A stretch of 64,000 nt of DNA, taken from Cyclina sinensis. Taxonomy: Eukaryota; Mollusca; Bivalvia; Venerida; Veneridae. Shown in pieces: positions 52,855-64,000 of the stretch (position 1 is its first letter; every line of letters starts with the position of its first letter). The notes under the pieces were generated by a model. That model was not told the origin of the DNA and did not search any database. It was given only the letters and a program-made list of their open reading frames with translations. A program made the position numbers and the translations under genes. The stretch lies in contig JAAONU010000011.1 in assembly GCA_012932295.1 (NCBI GenBank), positions 47,494,352 through 47,558,351 on the forward strand, read 5' to 3'.

Positions 52855-55800
52855 TTATTTTCCATAGTGTAAATACCAGAGGGGTGGAAGTTCACGCTTA
52901 TGTTTAACATCACATGCCCAGCACTTACGATGTCTATGACCAGTACTGTTGTCCTTGTCGTTTTTCAAATCTTTCTTTTCATCTGCTTCTTCCGTTTCAA
53001 TGTCTTTTTCTTTTTCAACCAAGTCATCTTCATCGCTAAGAAAGTGTGGATCACTTTTTTGAAAGCAGCATTCCATAATACTGTACATGATTATAGCAGT
53101 AAGGATTCCAAGCATTACACCTGTTGCCCCGAAGCCAATACCCTTCTTTTGGTCATAGATATAACACAAACTTTGTTTGTCATGTCCAAAGAAACAGTCG
53201 CATCTTGAGTAATGCATGTAGTCATTTGTCTGTAGAAATTGAACAAAAACCTACATGTTTTAAATATGTTGAAGCAATTAAACAATAAAATGGCATACCT
53301 TTACAAGTTTCGCTTAACTTACCTTCAAACTAGCCAGTGAGTCTTCCGGAATGCAGTAATTTTTGTAACAAGAAATTCATATTGCTCATAGTTTTATTTT
53401 TGAATTTTTAAATGCTTCCAAAGCAACCACCTTCAATAATTTTCCTTGTAATTTAAATAACTGATCATTTTTCGTAAAACAGTTTTGAATTATAAAACCT
53501 ATATTCAGGTAAGAACTTTTGAACTTAGACAAAAAACAAATTTTATAGTCAAAGGGAGACAACTCCAGTTCGAAAGACTGTATAAGACATACCACCAGTG
53601 TGCTGTTATGGAACGTTTCATTTTCATGTCTCATGGCACAATGCGCACCGTACCAGCCGTCCTGACACTCACACTGGTAACCAGTTGTCTCGTTGTAGAG
53701 GCACACACCTTCGTTCTTGCAAGGGTTAGACTCACATAGGTCAATACCTAGAATAAGTAACAGTGTAAGCAACTATCTTCTTGGTTGGCATGACTACCAC
53801 ATTCTCGAACGGTTTAGAATACCTATCAGGTATGTACACAGCATACATAATGAGACCTCATCTCTTGTAAAATTTCTTGTTGACTCTCATCTCATATCGT
53901 TTTTTCTCCAAAATAAAGTCTTGATAGTTCGAAAATGCTGTGATTGAATAGTTATGACAAATTACCTGTTTGACAAATTGCCCCAGTGAATCCTGGTGCA
54001 CAGTCACAAACTGCCACATTTATCTGGTCGTGACAAGTTCCTCCATTCAGACATGTCTGCAGGTCGCATTCGTTAATATCTGAAATAACAATAAAAAATA
54101 AAGAAAACTGATCATTCGTTAATATTACTCACCTTGTAAAAACGATTGATAAAAGCCTCTGTTCGTCGGGGATCCTTTCAGTTGTCAAGTGAATTTCAGC
54201 TCGGTTTCTGCATTGCAGTTGTACCAATAGAATTTAACCATAACTTGATAAAATGTGTCAAATCTATACGACAAAAATAGATACCGAAATACTGCTCTAA
54301 AGGGACCAACCATAAAATCTTCGATGATATACTAGTAATTCATTGGCTCATTGTCTTTCGAATGAAAATAATTGATAAAAATAACAACAACATCATGTGT
54401 TCAAAACTAATTCATTAATGCATGTAGCAACTACATAAATGTGCATTTGATATTAATGACTCCCCCCTCAAAAAAAAATCAACAACTATTTATATGAAGA
54501 GTAATATCAAAGCATTCAGTTTGCCAGTTGTACTTCAGATTTCCAACTGACACCTTGACATTTGGTGATAATTCATTAAATAACCTTGGAATGGAATAAC
54601 TTTAAAAATGAAACATGGAATAAATCAATAGAGAAGCCTAGTAAAATTTTGAAACAACAATATCAATTACCGTTATCGAGAGACTTGTGTCTCTATTTGT
54701 TGCAGCTTTGCAGACTGCGTTATTCAAACCTTAAAACACAGTCGCTTTAACGCAAGGTTTTCTATTAGATTTAATTACCTGTTTGGCAATTAACGTCTGT
54801 ATATCCGTCGACACAGCCACAGAAGTATTCGTTGATCAGATCGAAACACGTGGCGCCATTCTGACACGGGTTACTGGCACATTCATTAATATCTGTGAAA
54901 ACAAATTGGTTATGTATGTAAAAGTCAGTTCAACAGTTATTTTTGCAAATATCAGGAAAGCTATATTCTCAGTTTGAAACTAATCATTAAAATTTGTCTT
55001 CCAGGTGCACAATTAATGAGTCTCGCACAACTATGGTGCTTTTTAAATAAGACTTTTTCTCAAGAAGTAAAACCATATAATGATATAATTATGTATGTAC
55101 CAAAGCAGTAAAAAACATCACTGTTAGCATGGTTAGAGTTTCAGTACTCCAAGAATCAACAGTAGGGGATAAAGGACATAAACTTGTCACTTGTATGATA
55201 ATTACATACAATCAGTTTATTTTTCACATTGTATTATGACGTACCCTACGTCTGAATCAGTTTTCCGAAAACATCGCATATGAAAGGTAAAACTAAGGGT
55301 CATTAATTGAACGAAATCAGGAAAAGAAAACAACATTGAAAGACTTCTGAGTACTATTTCCCTGATTTTTTGTTTTTCAGCATTCAAATATGATTTCTTT
55401 TCAAACGCTTACCTGTTTTGCACTCCAAACCCGTATAGCCAGGTTTGCAGGCACATGCAAAATCTTTCGTATAACCAACACGGGAGCACTTGCCACTGTT
55501 CTGACAAGGTGAGCTAGTACATGGGTCTATATCTGAAAATTGTTTGAAATAAAATATTGACAATTAAGTTAACGAGGAAGACAACTTAATCACAATTTTA
55601 TGAAAATGTCGATGAATGCGTTTAAAATTAGTCATGGTCATATGCGTCTGTAACAAAATGTTCTATATGTGAGGAGACAGAAAGCATATGGCTTTTGCAG
55701 CTGATCTGGAATTCAGACTGTGACCAGGGCGGTATTTAAATATGGTATTCCACGGCTCTAATATTGTAGTGCATTTAGTAACAGTCACTATTTAGATATT

Positions 55801-58800
55801 GACAGAAAAATGAAACAAAGTGTCAGTCAACTCAAAATAAAGGATTACATGTATATAAGATCTTACCCCAAGCAGCAACTGTTATACATCGCATGTCACT
55901 GCTGATTCTGCAGGTTTTAGTTGGGGAAAAACAACAGATTTTTAATTACATTTAATCGGCTTGATGAGCAAATAAAGCCATTTAAAATCTTTACCTAATT
56001 TTTATCTTTAGAATAGCAGATTGGGTCCCAAAATAATAGCATGCAAAAAGATGATGCAATCATAATTCTGAGAGCAAGTCCTCTGAAACCATAGTAAAAG
56101 GACTCAAGGTTCTTTTGCTAACATTTTCGTAACAACTTGAAATATTTTACGAGGCCTTATAAATAAAACACTACTTTAAAGTTATCTTTTAGCATATGCA
56201 AATTCATATTATAATAACTGGTAATATAATCCTTTGCTACATATTGCTCTCTGCAGTACCTATTTTTGAAGTATTTTCACATTATTATTTGTAAATATTT
56301 GAAATTCTTACGAGTATGCGTCAGTTGCCTCCGCGCACAAGGACTGTGGCCCTCTATCTGATGACGACGGTGTCCACATCACGTCTGTTGAATACACACC
56401 AGGTCTCAAAATCAACTGACGAACAGATGACTGTTGTAAACCCGGTGGACCAATCAACAGAAACGACTGAATACTAAAAAGAAAAGAAAACACCGATATC
56501 TCTTTAACGCCGTTATTCAATTTGAGCACCTGATTTGTATAGGGTGCCCTACAAAATTCTTGATTTAGATTTTCATTCTAATACAAAGCCTTATCATAAC
56601 AAATAATTCAGGTTTGTATGATTTCTCTTAACTGGTGGTTACAACAAATTTACAAGAGAGAAATAATTTCGAACCATGAACCATATCATGTCTGCTTAAT
56701 TGTTATATTCTGCAGTGTGGATTAAATATCAATCTACGTATAGACACGACATGATAAAACTGTGGGGTGTATTTGTCAGCTGCTCTACATTTTGACTCAT
56801 TTCATGTATTCTATTAAGTCTTTAAACTGTATATATTTTAGCTATCGAGTATATAAATGCTTTTTACATAACCTGACTTTCATATATCATTCCATTAAGT
56901 TAGATTAGATCATAACAAAAACTTTCCTGTTTTATATATTAAGAAAGTGTGTACCTTGTCCCTTTGGAAGAAGCGTAAAATGTGACAAACAGAGACTTTC
57001 CTGGTAGTACTACGATAACCTCCGATTCTCTTGGTGTTGGGTTTACAAAGGCAGGTCTGTCAGAACATGTTCGAAAGGGAATGTCCGGAGTTTGGACCAA
57101 AAACTGAAATGTCAGACCAAATTATAAAATTTCAAATTAAGAATATATCATTAAGACACCTGTATTTTTTGCGCCTGGGTCCTGAAAAAAATACTACAAC
57201 AGACTGGTCACGTGACAATATTTGTAGAAATTAGAGCAATGTATATTCCATGTTCTGCATAAATCTGTTTAACTTCGAAACAATCTGCTCTAGCTCGTAG
57301 CAACAAAGCTTCAAGATAATTTTGAAGTTAGTGATAGTGCTTAAGCGTAAACCCTTTTTCAGATTGAAGTGCTTCGCTTAAAAAAAAAAACACACACACA
57401 AAGAAAAAAAATTGAAGTACAGTTACAGAACTTTTGCTCAGACCTGAACTGGTATGCTGGATAGAGCATCTTGTGGTGTAAAGACCTCGCCATTTAAGGT
57501 GATTGTTGTTTTGGGTCTGTCCTCTACCATTAACGCCACAGCGTAAATGCCACCGGTTTTATGTGTTGCCGAGATGGTCAAAGTACATGTGTCCTGTTTC
57601 AGAACAAATTTAAAATAATAAAATCATAATAAAACAACAAGACATTTAGTAAGATACAGTGTCCGAAACCATTCCAAACCAAAGGCTTAAGATCAACTGG
57701 CATTAAAATCTATAGTCAATGTTACTAACGCAAGTTGACTGCTTAAAAAGCATACAATGGGTTATGCCCATAATTCATTGTACACGTGATCACATCTTGA
57801 TGAAATATTTCTTGCGATAGTTATGTTCTTGCTTTAATGTTTCTGTCCATGTAAGTAAATATTGTCAAAGTATAATCAAAGTAAACAAGTAATTTTATTA
57901 CAATATATAATATCATAAGTCGTTTTAAGCACAGGATATAATAAAGACATTATAAAATGTAATCATTGAGAATTAAACTACTATCATTTAATTTTAGGAA
58001 ATAAAGTATTGTAAATAGTTCTTGAAAGAGAACAACATAACAATTCTAAATTTTACAAGACTTAAATTTCCAGTATACATTATATTCACTTATCAGTGCT
58101 ATATACTGAGCATGGAAAAGAACCAGAGGTGTCATTTGAATGGGAAGCTTTTTGTATCGTGCACTATCCCCCAACAACCTCTTCATAGGGCGTCGGTCAT
58201 AGGAGCAACCGGCACCGACGATAAATAAGCTCAAAACGATAGAGCAATACACAGTTATTTTAGCAACGCTCGCATCGCCTGCGGCGTTATAGGCAGTTTC
58301 AGAATCATAGGTGATTGTTAGTCTGTTGTTGAACGTGCAGTAAACAAATTTCAATTTTATTGCTGTCGTTATTAACATAAAGAGAAATCTAATGGTTGCG
58401 CATTGTTAAAACTAGGGCCACGAATGGAGTCGCAGATAGGATCGGAGGGCCGCAGAATAAGAATGTCCAAAAATCTCCGGCTCCAGACGCTCTACTACAT
58501 ATTCTTTGTCATTAGACGCTCTGTCGCAGTAAGAAACCTCGCCACTATACCCTAAGGGGCATAACCCAAAAATATATTCAGACCTTTAAAACTCGTTCGA
58601 GTGTAATATCACACTGACCTTTTGCTTTGTACAAAAGCATCACAATTTTCGTTTGTGTTGTCAAGAGAGATAAGTATTGCAGTTTACATTTTTGGTAGGA
58701 CCATTTCATCACCAATTTATTACGGAAATAGATCTACATAATGTATCTAAACGTTTATCAAGAAACATTCCCTTTGCTATAGTCAGGTAAAACAAACAAT

Positions 58801-61800
58801 GATGCTGAAATTTTTAAGTAAAATTCTACCTCATCCAATACTGTATGTGGTATACTTTTACAAACAGAGCTGCATTCGTCCCCCGCTGCCCATCTACACC
58901 GCAAACTGTCACCTTCCTTGTCCAGAACCGGTATAGTTATCTTCTGAGTGCACGTAAATTTAATGCTATAAATAGATTTAGAAGATTCTTGAAGTTGTTT
59001 AAGACTTGATGGAAGCCCGTGTAAAAAAAAAGTATTTCGTAATACAATGGTAGGATACTACGTCATCGCGCACCTGTTTTATGCTCTCTCGCCGACCTTT
59101 TTTTTATTTGGTCAACAATCTGTCGCTTGAAAGGTTAAATGGTCTTTTTCAATAAGAAATCTGTAGAGTTGCAAAAAATCATGCTGTGCACCGAAAATTG
59201 GCTTGTGTACTTTGTATTTACGATAAGAATTTTTGAAATGTAAAATTCTAGTTTAGGCCTGAAAACGGGTGAAAGTTTTTTTCCGCATGCATTCAGATTT
59301 TTGCATGATTTTCGCAATTATCAAGAGCTTTTGTCGGCAGAGAAATGTCATGTGATATGTATAAATATAGGTGTTTTAGTGACATACAACAGAATTATTC
59401 AAAACTCTGCATTTTTTTCAACAAATCGGCAAATTCGTTTTTTTTAATATGAATATACATGTAGATGCCTCCTCCTAGCGAATTTTAGCTCACCTAAGCA
59501 CATGGCGAACTTCTGTGATCGGCTTTTGTCCGTTGTCTGTCGTCAATATCTAAGCTTGTGAACACTTTAGACGCAACAATTTCATCCGAGCTCAATGTAA
59601 CATGCCCGTAATATTTGCCTTTATAATCTTTCTGACGAGGTCGAAACTTGGTAATGTGGATTAAAAAACTACGTCACTAGCTTACCGGAAGAGCGTGTGA
59701 ACACTTAATATATTTGTCTTGATATATGTCTCGAAATCTATGTCTCGAGATATATGTATATCTCAAATTTAAAAAAAAATATAACATTAAATAAAATATT
59801 AGATTGTTTGACTTAACGTGACTAATATCTTTCAAGAATGAACAGAACAACTAAGTAGTAAGTATAATCACGGTGTAGCGCCGATATATGTCCAAACGTC
59901 GAAAAATGTCCAAACGACGATAAATGTCCAAAAATTGACGATAAATGTCTCAATCGCCGATAAATGTCCAAAACTCCTTTAACGATAAATGTCCAAAAAT
60001 TAACGAAAAATGTCGCAACAAATTAGGTGCTCATAAATGTCCAAATCGGTTAACGATAAATGTCTCAACTTTTCATATGTTAATTTGTTATTTATTGTAT
60101 TGGAAAAACGTCGATTGTTGGATACTGTAACAGTCTATCCAACTAACCCGTGATTTTACCCTCTGGTTTACCCCCGACGTACAATGTATCATACATTATT
60201 GTGCGTGGCCAGTTGCAGATCTGGATGGGGCGCGGGGGGCATGTGCCTTCTTAACTCACCGAAGCAATACGTTTTAGCATTATTTGTGTTCTTCAATATT
60301 TGTGTGCCCCATATAGCGTTGCCCTTGTCCGTCCGAGTGTCCGTCCCGAAAGTTTGTGAACGCTATAGGGGCGTGGACAGTGTTGCATATTCCTTTACAG
60401 TCTTTAAACAGACTCAATGAAACCGAGTCTGCTGATTTCTATATTTTGTTTGTTTTCATTCCTTTAAAATGATCAACATTTGTTTGGAATTTTGTTAATA
60501 TGAGAAGAATCAGCGCCGCAGCCATTTATTATAAACTGAAAACCATAAGTCAATTTGCTTGGCCAAATTTGACAGACAGGTCACAAACAGTACACTAATA
60601 ACCCGGTACATCGACATCATTTGTTGATAACCGTCGATGGCGAAGCGTTCCGTTAAGCTGAAAACACCATTTTCATACGTGACAGCGTGCTCGAAGTGCC
60701 GATCAATCCTCTACGCGTCGATGCATAATAACCAAAGACAGAATATCATGAAAGCTATGCAGAAACGAAATAGAGAATTTGAATTACTACCAACCTAGGG
60801 CAATCAAGCCAATAACAATAAGTGGTCAAAAGTTAAGAAAAATAACTCTATCTGCAACTCTATCTGGCAAGAGATTTCAAGACACAATTCTATGAATATT
60901 CAAAAGTACCAATCTAACAGTAATAACCATTTTTGTACGTAAAGACAAATTCATCAACTGTTAAGAAAAATATTAGTTTATGTGCATCAACTGAATAAAT
61001 GAATATGGTTGAAATAAGCATACCTCTTTTTCTGTCCAAAATGTTTCACATTTTCAAGTTATATTACTGTTCACTATTAATCAAACTGCGCTTTAGTCGT
61101 GAAAATAACTCAAAACCTGATTAATACATTTTTAAAAAACGTAGAATAAATTAATTCTGCCGATAGACTTTTGCAATTTGATGGTAGAAGCAAGAATATA
61201 ATTTAAATATAGATGAATTATTATTATACACAGACCACTTGCTCATTAGTCAACGTTTTATTCTGCAAATCATTTTCAAAAGTACATGTACAAATGATGT
61301 CTGTACCAAACTCATATTTATGATACTTTCAAATCAATACTTATCTTGAAATCCAATTGATATACATAATGAATTATGTAATTATTGTATATTTTATTGA
61401 ACAGATCACCTATAACATTGATTTTACGGGTGATTTGCTACTCAAACCTTCCTCGGGTAAGTCGAGGAAGACTTTCAACTATGAATACCAATTCTACACT
61501 TGAGTTCACCTTGACCAAGGCGTCCTCAAGTCTTCCTTAAGAAAGCCTCTCCCGAGTTTGAGTGGAGGTTGAGTTCGAGTGAAGACTCTTTATAGCCATT
61601 AGTGTAGAGTAGCGCAATGCAGATGTTAATAACTTATTTTATTTGACTTTTTTTATCGTTGGTACCGGTTGCCCATATGACCAACGCCCCCTGAAGATTG
61701 TTAGTATATTATTTTTCGGGGGATAGTGCATGATACAGAAGACGCCCCGTTCCAGAGGCGACCCTGGTTCTTTTAAGTGCCCGGTGTAAAGCACCAGTAC

Positions 61801-63963
61801 ACTGCACCTCGGTTTAACGTCTCATGCGAAAGACAAGTTAGAAAGTTAGTGGTGCAGCGGGGGATCGAACCAGCGACCCCTGGATTAGAATGCCAGCGCG
61901 TTACCACTGGACCACGGATCCGCTACATTTAATAACTTATTTCTTTTTTCCCTTTCAATGGTAAGGGAGATAGACTGTATCCAACAATCAACTTATTTTC
62001 CAATACATTTTTTAAACTTTTTTACAGTCTTACAAGCATCCCGCTAGAGTCCCGGTGGTCGGTCGGGTGATCCAGGAACGACCGGGGTACGTCCGTAACT
62101 CTGTCGGCAACGTCCGGGATGATCCGGGGCTCTGCCGGGATCATCCGGGACTCTGCCGACATAATCCGGGGCTGTGCTAGCATCGATCTCAGCTTTTATG
62201 ATCTCTTTGATCGAAGACTTAACAGCGTTTGAATATCGTGTTAGGTCATCCGTCGTCCACTTACTATCTGCATTATCCGTAGTTTCACCTGGACTATGCA
62301 TGGATGGTCCGGAGTTCATCCTGGTTGTTATAAGTATGGAAATTGAGTATCGCCGTAGTGCTACCGGGGTTAGTGAGACTGCAACAATATTTTCATCCCG
62401 GATCGTCTGGGGTGGTCCTGGGCTTTGCCGGGATGCTGGTGAGAACGCTACTTAAATCGGTACTTTTAATCCCTATGGAAACCTTTATAACTGACTGATG
62501 CATTACTGTTGGTCATAGAAATAAATGCAATTAACATATGAAAAGTTGAGACATTTCTCGTAAACCGATTTGGACATTTATGAGCACCTAATTTGTTGCG
62601 ACATTTTTCGTTAATTTTTGGACATTTATCGTTAAAGGAGTTTTGGACATTTATCGGCGATTGAGACATATATCGTCAATTTTTGGACATTTATCGTCGT
62701 TTGGACATTTTTCGACGTTTGGACATACATCGGCGCTACACACGGTCATTATTATCCTCTTGGTTACAGAAAGTAGCATATACATGTAATTCTGTGCTAG
62801 TGTACTAATTTCTAGCGCAAATGTTGTAACATCTGTAACAGTAATTAAATTATTTTGTTATATTAGTATTTCTGTATATAGTACAGTAGATTACCACCTT
62901 ACGACCACGCCGAAATTAAGACCACGCCGCTATTACGGGCACTTTTGAAAAGAACCGAACATTTTTATTCTTGTCCTATTACAAATATTTATCAGAATTA
63001 AGACCACGCCGCTAATCCGGTAATACGACCATCTTGTCTAGATCATTATTGTATATTTTCTTCTAATTGTAATGCCTCGATTACGATCACTCAAATTAAT
63101 GCCCTCCGGGCATGTCATCAGTATCAGTTGAATACATCGCCATGTTTACGACACTGCTTTACGACAACTGCATGTGTAAACAAAAGAAAGTCTGTGCTGT
63201 GAAAAACAAATTTTCTTCATGCGATTACTGAAAGTCAGGATACAAAAGAATGATAAAGTGTTATTTAAAATTGCTTCTTAACTTGATAGCACCGCGAGTA
63301 AATAATGGGAAGGGAACTGAATCCTCGGAGTTGTAATAAGTTTACAGGGGTTCAAATCAAAATATAAATTTAGATCGATGTTTACCTGTGTTGATTGAAT
63401 AAGAAATCGTTTTTAGTTGGTTGAATAAAATATTGAGTTAATGTAATTACTGGCTAACTCTGTGAAAAAAAAACGTTACATCTTATTTTAAAATTTATTC
63501 TTACTTCAAAACTCAGAATATTTACAGTTAAATTTTAATTGTGTCTAACAAAATCCCCAGCATTGAGAAACGAAAATGAAATTATTGAACTGTTTATTCA
63601 CTATTGAAATGTTTAATTATTGGATTAAATAATATCATATTGATGAATAATGTGTTTTGTTCTGTCTAAATAATGTTCTAAATTTCCCTCTATGAACCTG
63701 CATATGTAAAACAAATATACTGATGAGAACTCAACCCAGTATTAAGACCTACTCGCAATTAAGACCACTTCCCTTTAGACCCAATGGTGGTCTTAATAGA
63801 GGAATTTTACTGTACTCACATATAGAGAGGTTTGTTGGCTGCTATTGGGCTACTATTAGGAACATTCAAGTCAGACCTAGGTCGCAAATCAACAGTTGTC
63901 GGCAGACTCCAGCCCCCGCCACCAGATCCGTAATCAATACCAATCCAATTTCCAGATGAAAAC
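52855..63963 (-). CDS. Gene E (5' end outside window): divergent EGF-repeat receptor-like protein
   Basis: Partial gene; exons 1 and 2 must lie beyond 64000. Exons present: 63963-63820, 58965-58830, 57593-57444, 57103-56955, 56473-56312, 55907-55867, 55532-55413, 54892-54779, 54079-53966, 53747-53593, 53229-52855, giving about 552 residues. Sizes and phases match gene A exon by exon, but one 114-nt EGF exon is missing, so three EGF modules (first beginning DIDPC, then two DINEC) precede the fifth-type module. The ectodomain is clearly homologous yet diverged; the Cys pair of exon 3 is replaced ([12 protein letters not shown]). The last exon encodes CDC, a helix ([18 protein letters not shown]), an acidic tail and [13 protein letters not shown]. 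Retention of this tail motif in the most diverged copy argues that it is functional. The first intron in view is 4.85 kb because of transposons. It is the oldest branch of the array seen here. Confidence 0.82.
59486..59580 (+). repeat. truncated head of the dispersed bivalve repeat
   Basis: 'ttttagctcacctaagcaca' followed by 'cttttgtccgttgtctgtcg' matches the head of the element at 39971, but the tandem units are missing. Lies in the large intron of gene E. Confidence 0.55.
61644..61925 (-). repeat. tRNA-derived SINE nested in the long-TIR element
   Basis: Best-preserved family member. On the minus strand GTGGTCCAGTGGTAACGCG (A box) and CTGGTTCGATCCCCCGC (B box) form the tRNA-like head; the opposite end carries 'gttggtaccggttgcccata'. 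Clean Pol III boxes suggest a relatively young copy. Confidence 0.8.
62044..62319 (-). other. GC-rich open frame inside the long-TIR element, possible captured fragment
   Basis: A 91-codon frame with composition unlike its AT-rich surroundings. The first half is polar and helix-like ([20 protein letters not shown]). The second half is a degenerate repeat of DDPGR/DHPGR-like units coming from repeated 'ccgggatgatccgg'-type DNA. No family recognised. It may be a fragment of a host gene or of a larger parent transposon. Confidence 0.3.
62884..63812. mobile_element. pogo/Tigger-like non-autonomous DNA element
   Basis: The ends read CAGTAGATTACCACCTTACG (left) and, reverse-complemented, CAGTAAAATTCCTCTATTAA (right), with repeated 'aattaagaccac' motifs just inside. 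Flanked by TA on both sides (62882-62883, 63813-63814), as expected for the Tc1/mariner-pogo superfamily. No transposase frame in the 929 bp. It abuts the splice donor of the first gene E exon in the window. Confidence 0.75.
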
Positions 63964-64000
63964 CTAAATACAGCCATAAAAGTTTGCAATCTACTTAGGA

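Larger units (their letters stand above)
59873..62741. mobile_element. 2.87-kb DNA transposon with ~225-bp terminal inverted repeats
   Basis: The left arm (59873-60097) and right arm (62518-62741) are nearly perfect reverse complements. Each contains about nine short subrepeats of the form cgataaatgtccaaa. Outer ends read GTGTAGCGCCGAT / ATCGGCGCTACAC and are flanked by 3-bp ACG on both sides, a possible target-site duplication. No transposase is recognisable inside, so it looks non-autonomous. It has itself received a SINE (61644-61925). Mirror-image open frames in the two arms are products of the inverted repeat, not genes. Superfamily not assigned. Confidence 0.8.

Noticed and set aside
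59945..60130. Frame beginning [12 protein letters not shown], repeated in mirror image at 62466-62669
   Set aside because: Both copies lie in the terminal inverted repeats of the transposon; the identity is explained by the TIR.
61850..61925. Possible tRNA gene
   Set aside because: A and B boxes are good, but the sequence is joined to a SINE body shared with other copies, so it is a SINE head.

Overview
The window looks like bivalve mollusc genomic DNA. It is AT-rich, its genes have many short exons and GT-AG introns, and it carries tRNA-derived SINEs, short DNA transposons and tandem 'AGCTCACC...' repeats of a kind I associate with bivalves. Species cannot be fixed from the sequence alone. 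No bacterial-type operon, CRISPR array, rRNA gene or convincing functional tRNA gene was seen.

The dominant content is a head-to-tail array of five related genes, all on the minus strand. They are gene A (1913-9622), gene B (16966-24345), gene C (30000-37340, a pseudogene by several independent lesions), gene D (42435-49029) and gene E (52855 to beyond the right edge, so its 5' end is missing). A, B and D share a 14-exon plan with nearly invariant exon sizes and phases. Exon 1 encodes a signal peptide and an (N/S)HFRGG motif. Exons 2-8 encode a roughly 340-residue ectodomain I cannot assign to a named family. Four EGF exons follow (120, 114, 114 and 114 nt), then a 155-nt exon with a fifth EGF-like module. 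The last exon encodes a membrane-proximal CxC segment, one transmembrane helix and an acidic tail ending in a conserved GHRHxxCWACDxK motif. The predicted products are type I single-pass EGF receptors or adhesion proteins of 719-730 residues. I inferred exon borders by eye from GT/AG sites, reading phase and comparison between copies.

Layout: 1-1912 is 3' flank. 9716-16965 and 24461-29999 are intergenic spacers that are partly duplicates of one another, rich in SINE copies and tandem repeats. 37465-42434 contains a roughly 165-bp tandem repeat element. 49122-52854 is a spacer with weaker homology to the others. Gene E holds a 4.85-kb intron filled with a long-TIR transposon (59873-62741) and a pogo/Tigger-like element (62884-63812) that ends 7 nt from a splice donor.

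The four visible promoters share a TATA box and an upstream block (core GGAGGG(A/G)TG(G/T)CTCAAAAGTA on the plus strand). This suggests the paralogues are regulated alike. A shared SINE in intron 4 of A and B suggests these two are the youngest pair. EGF exons have multiplied and decayed between copies, and gene C has collapsed. The locus therefore looks like an actively evolving receptor cluster with birth and death of members.
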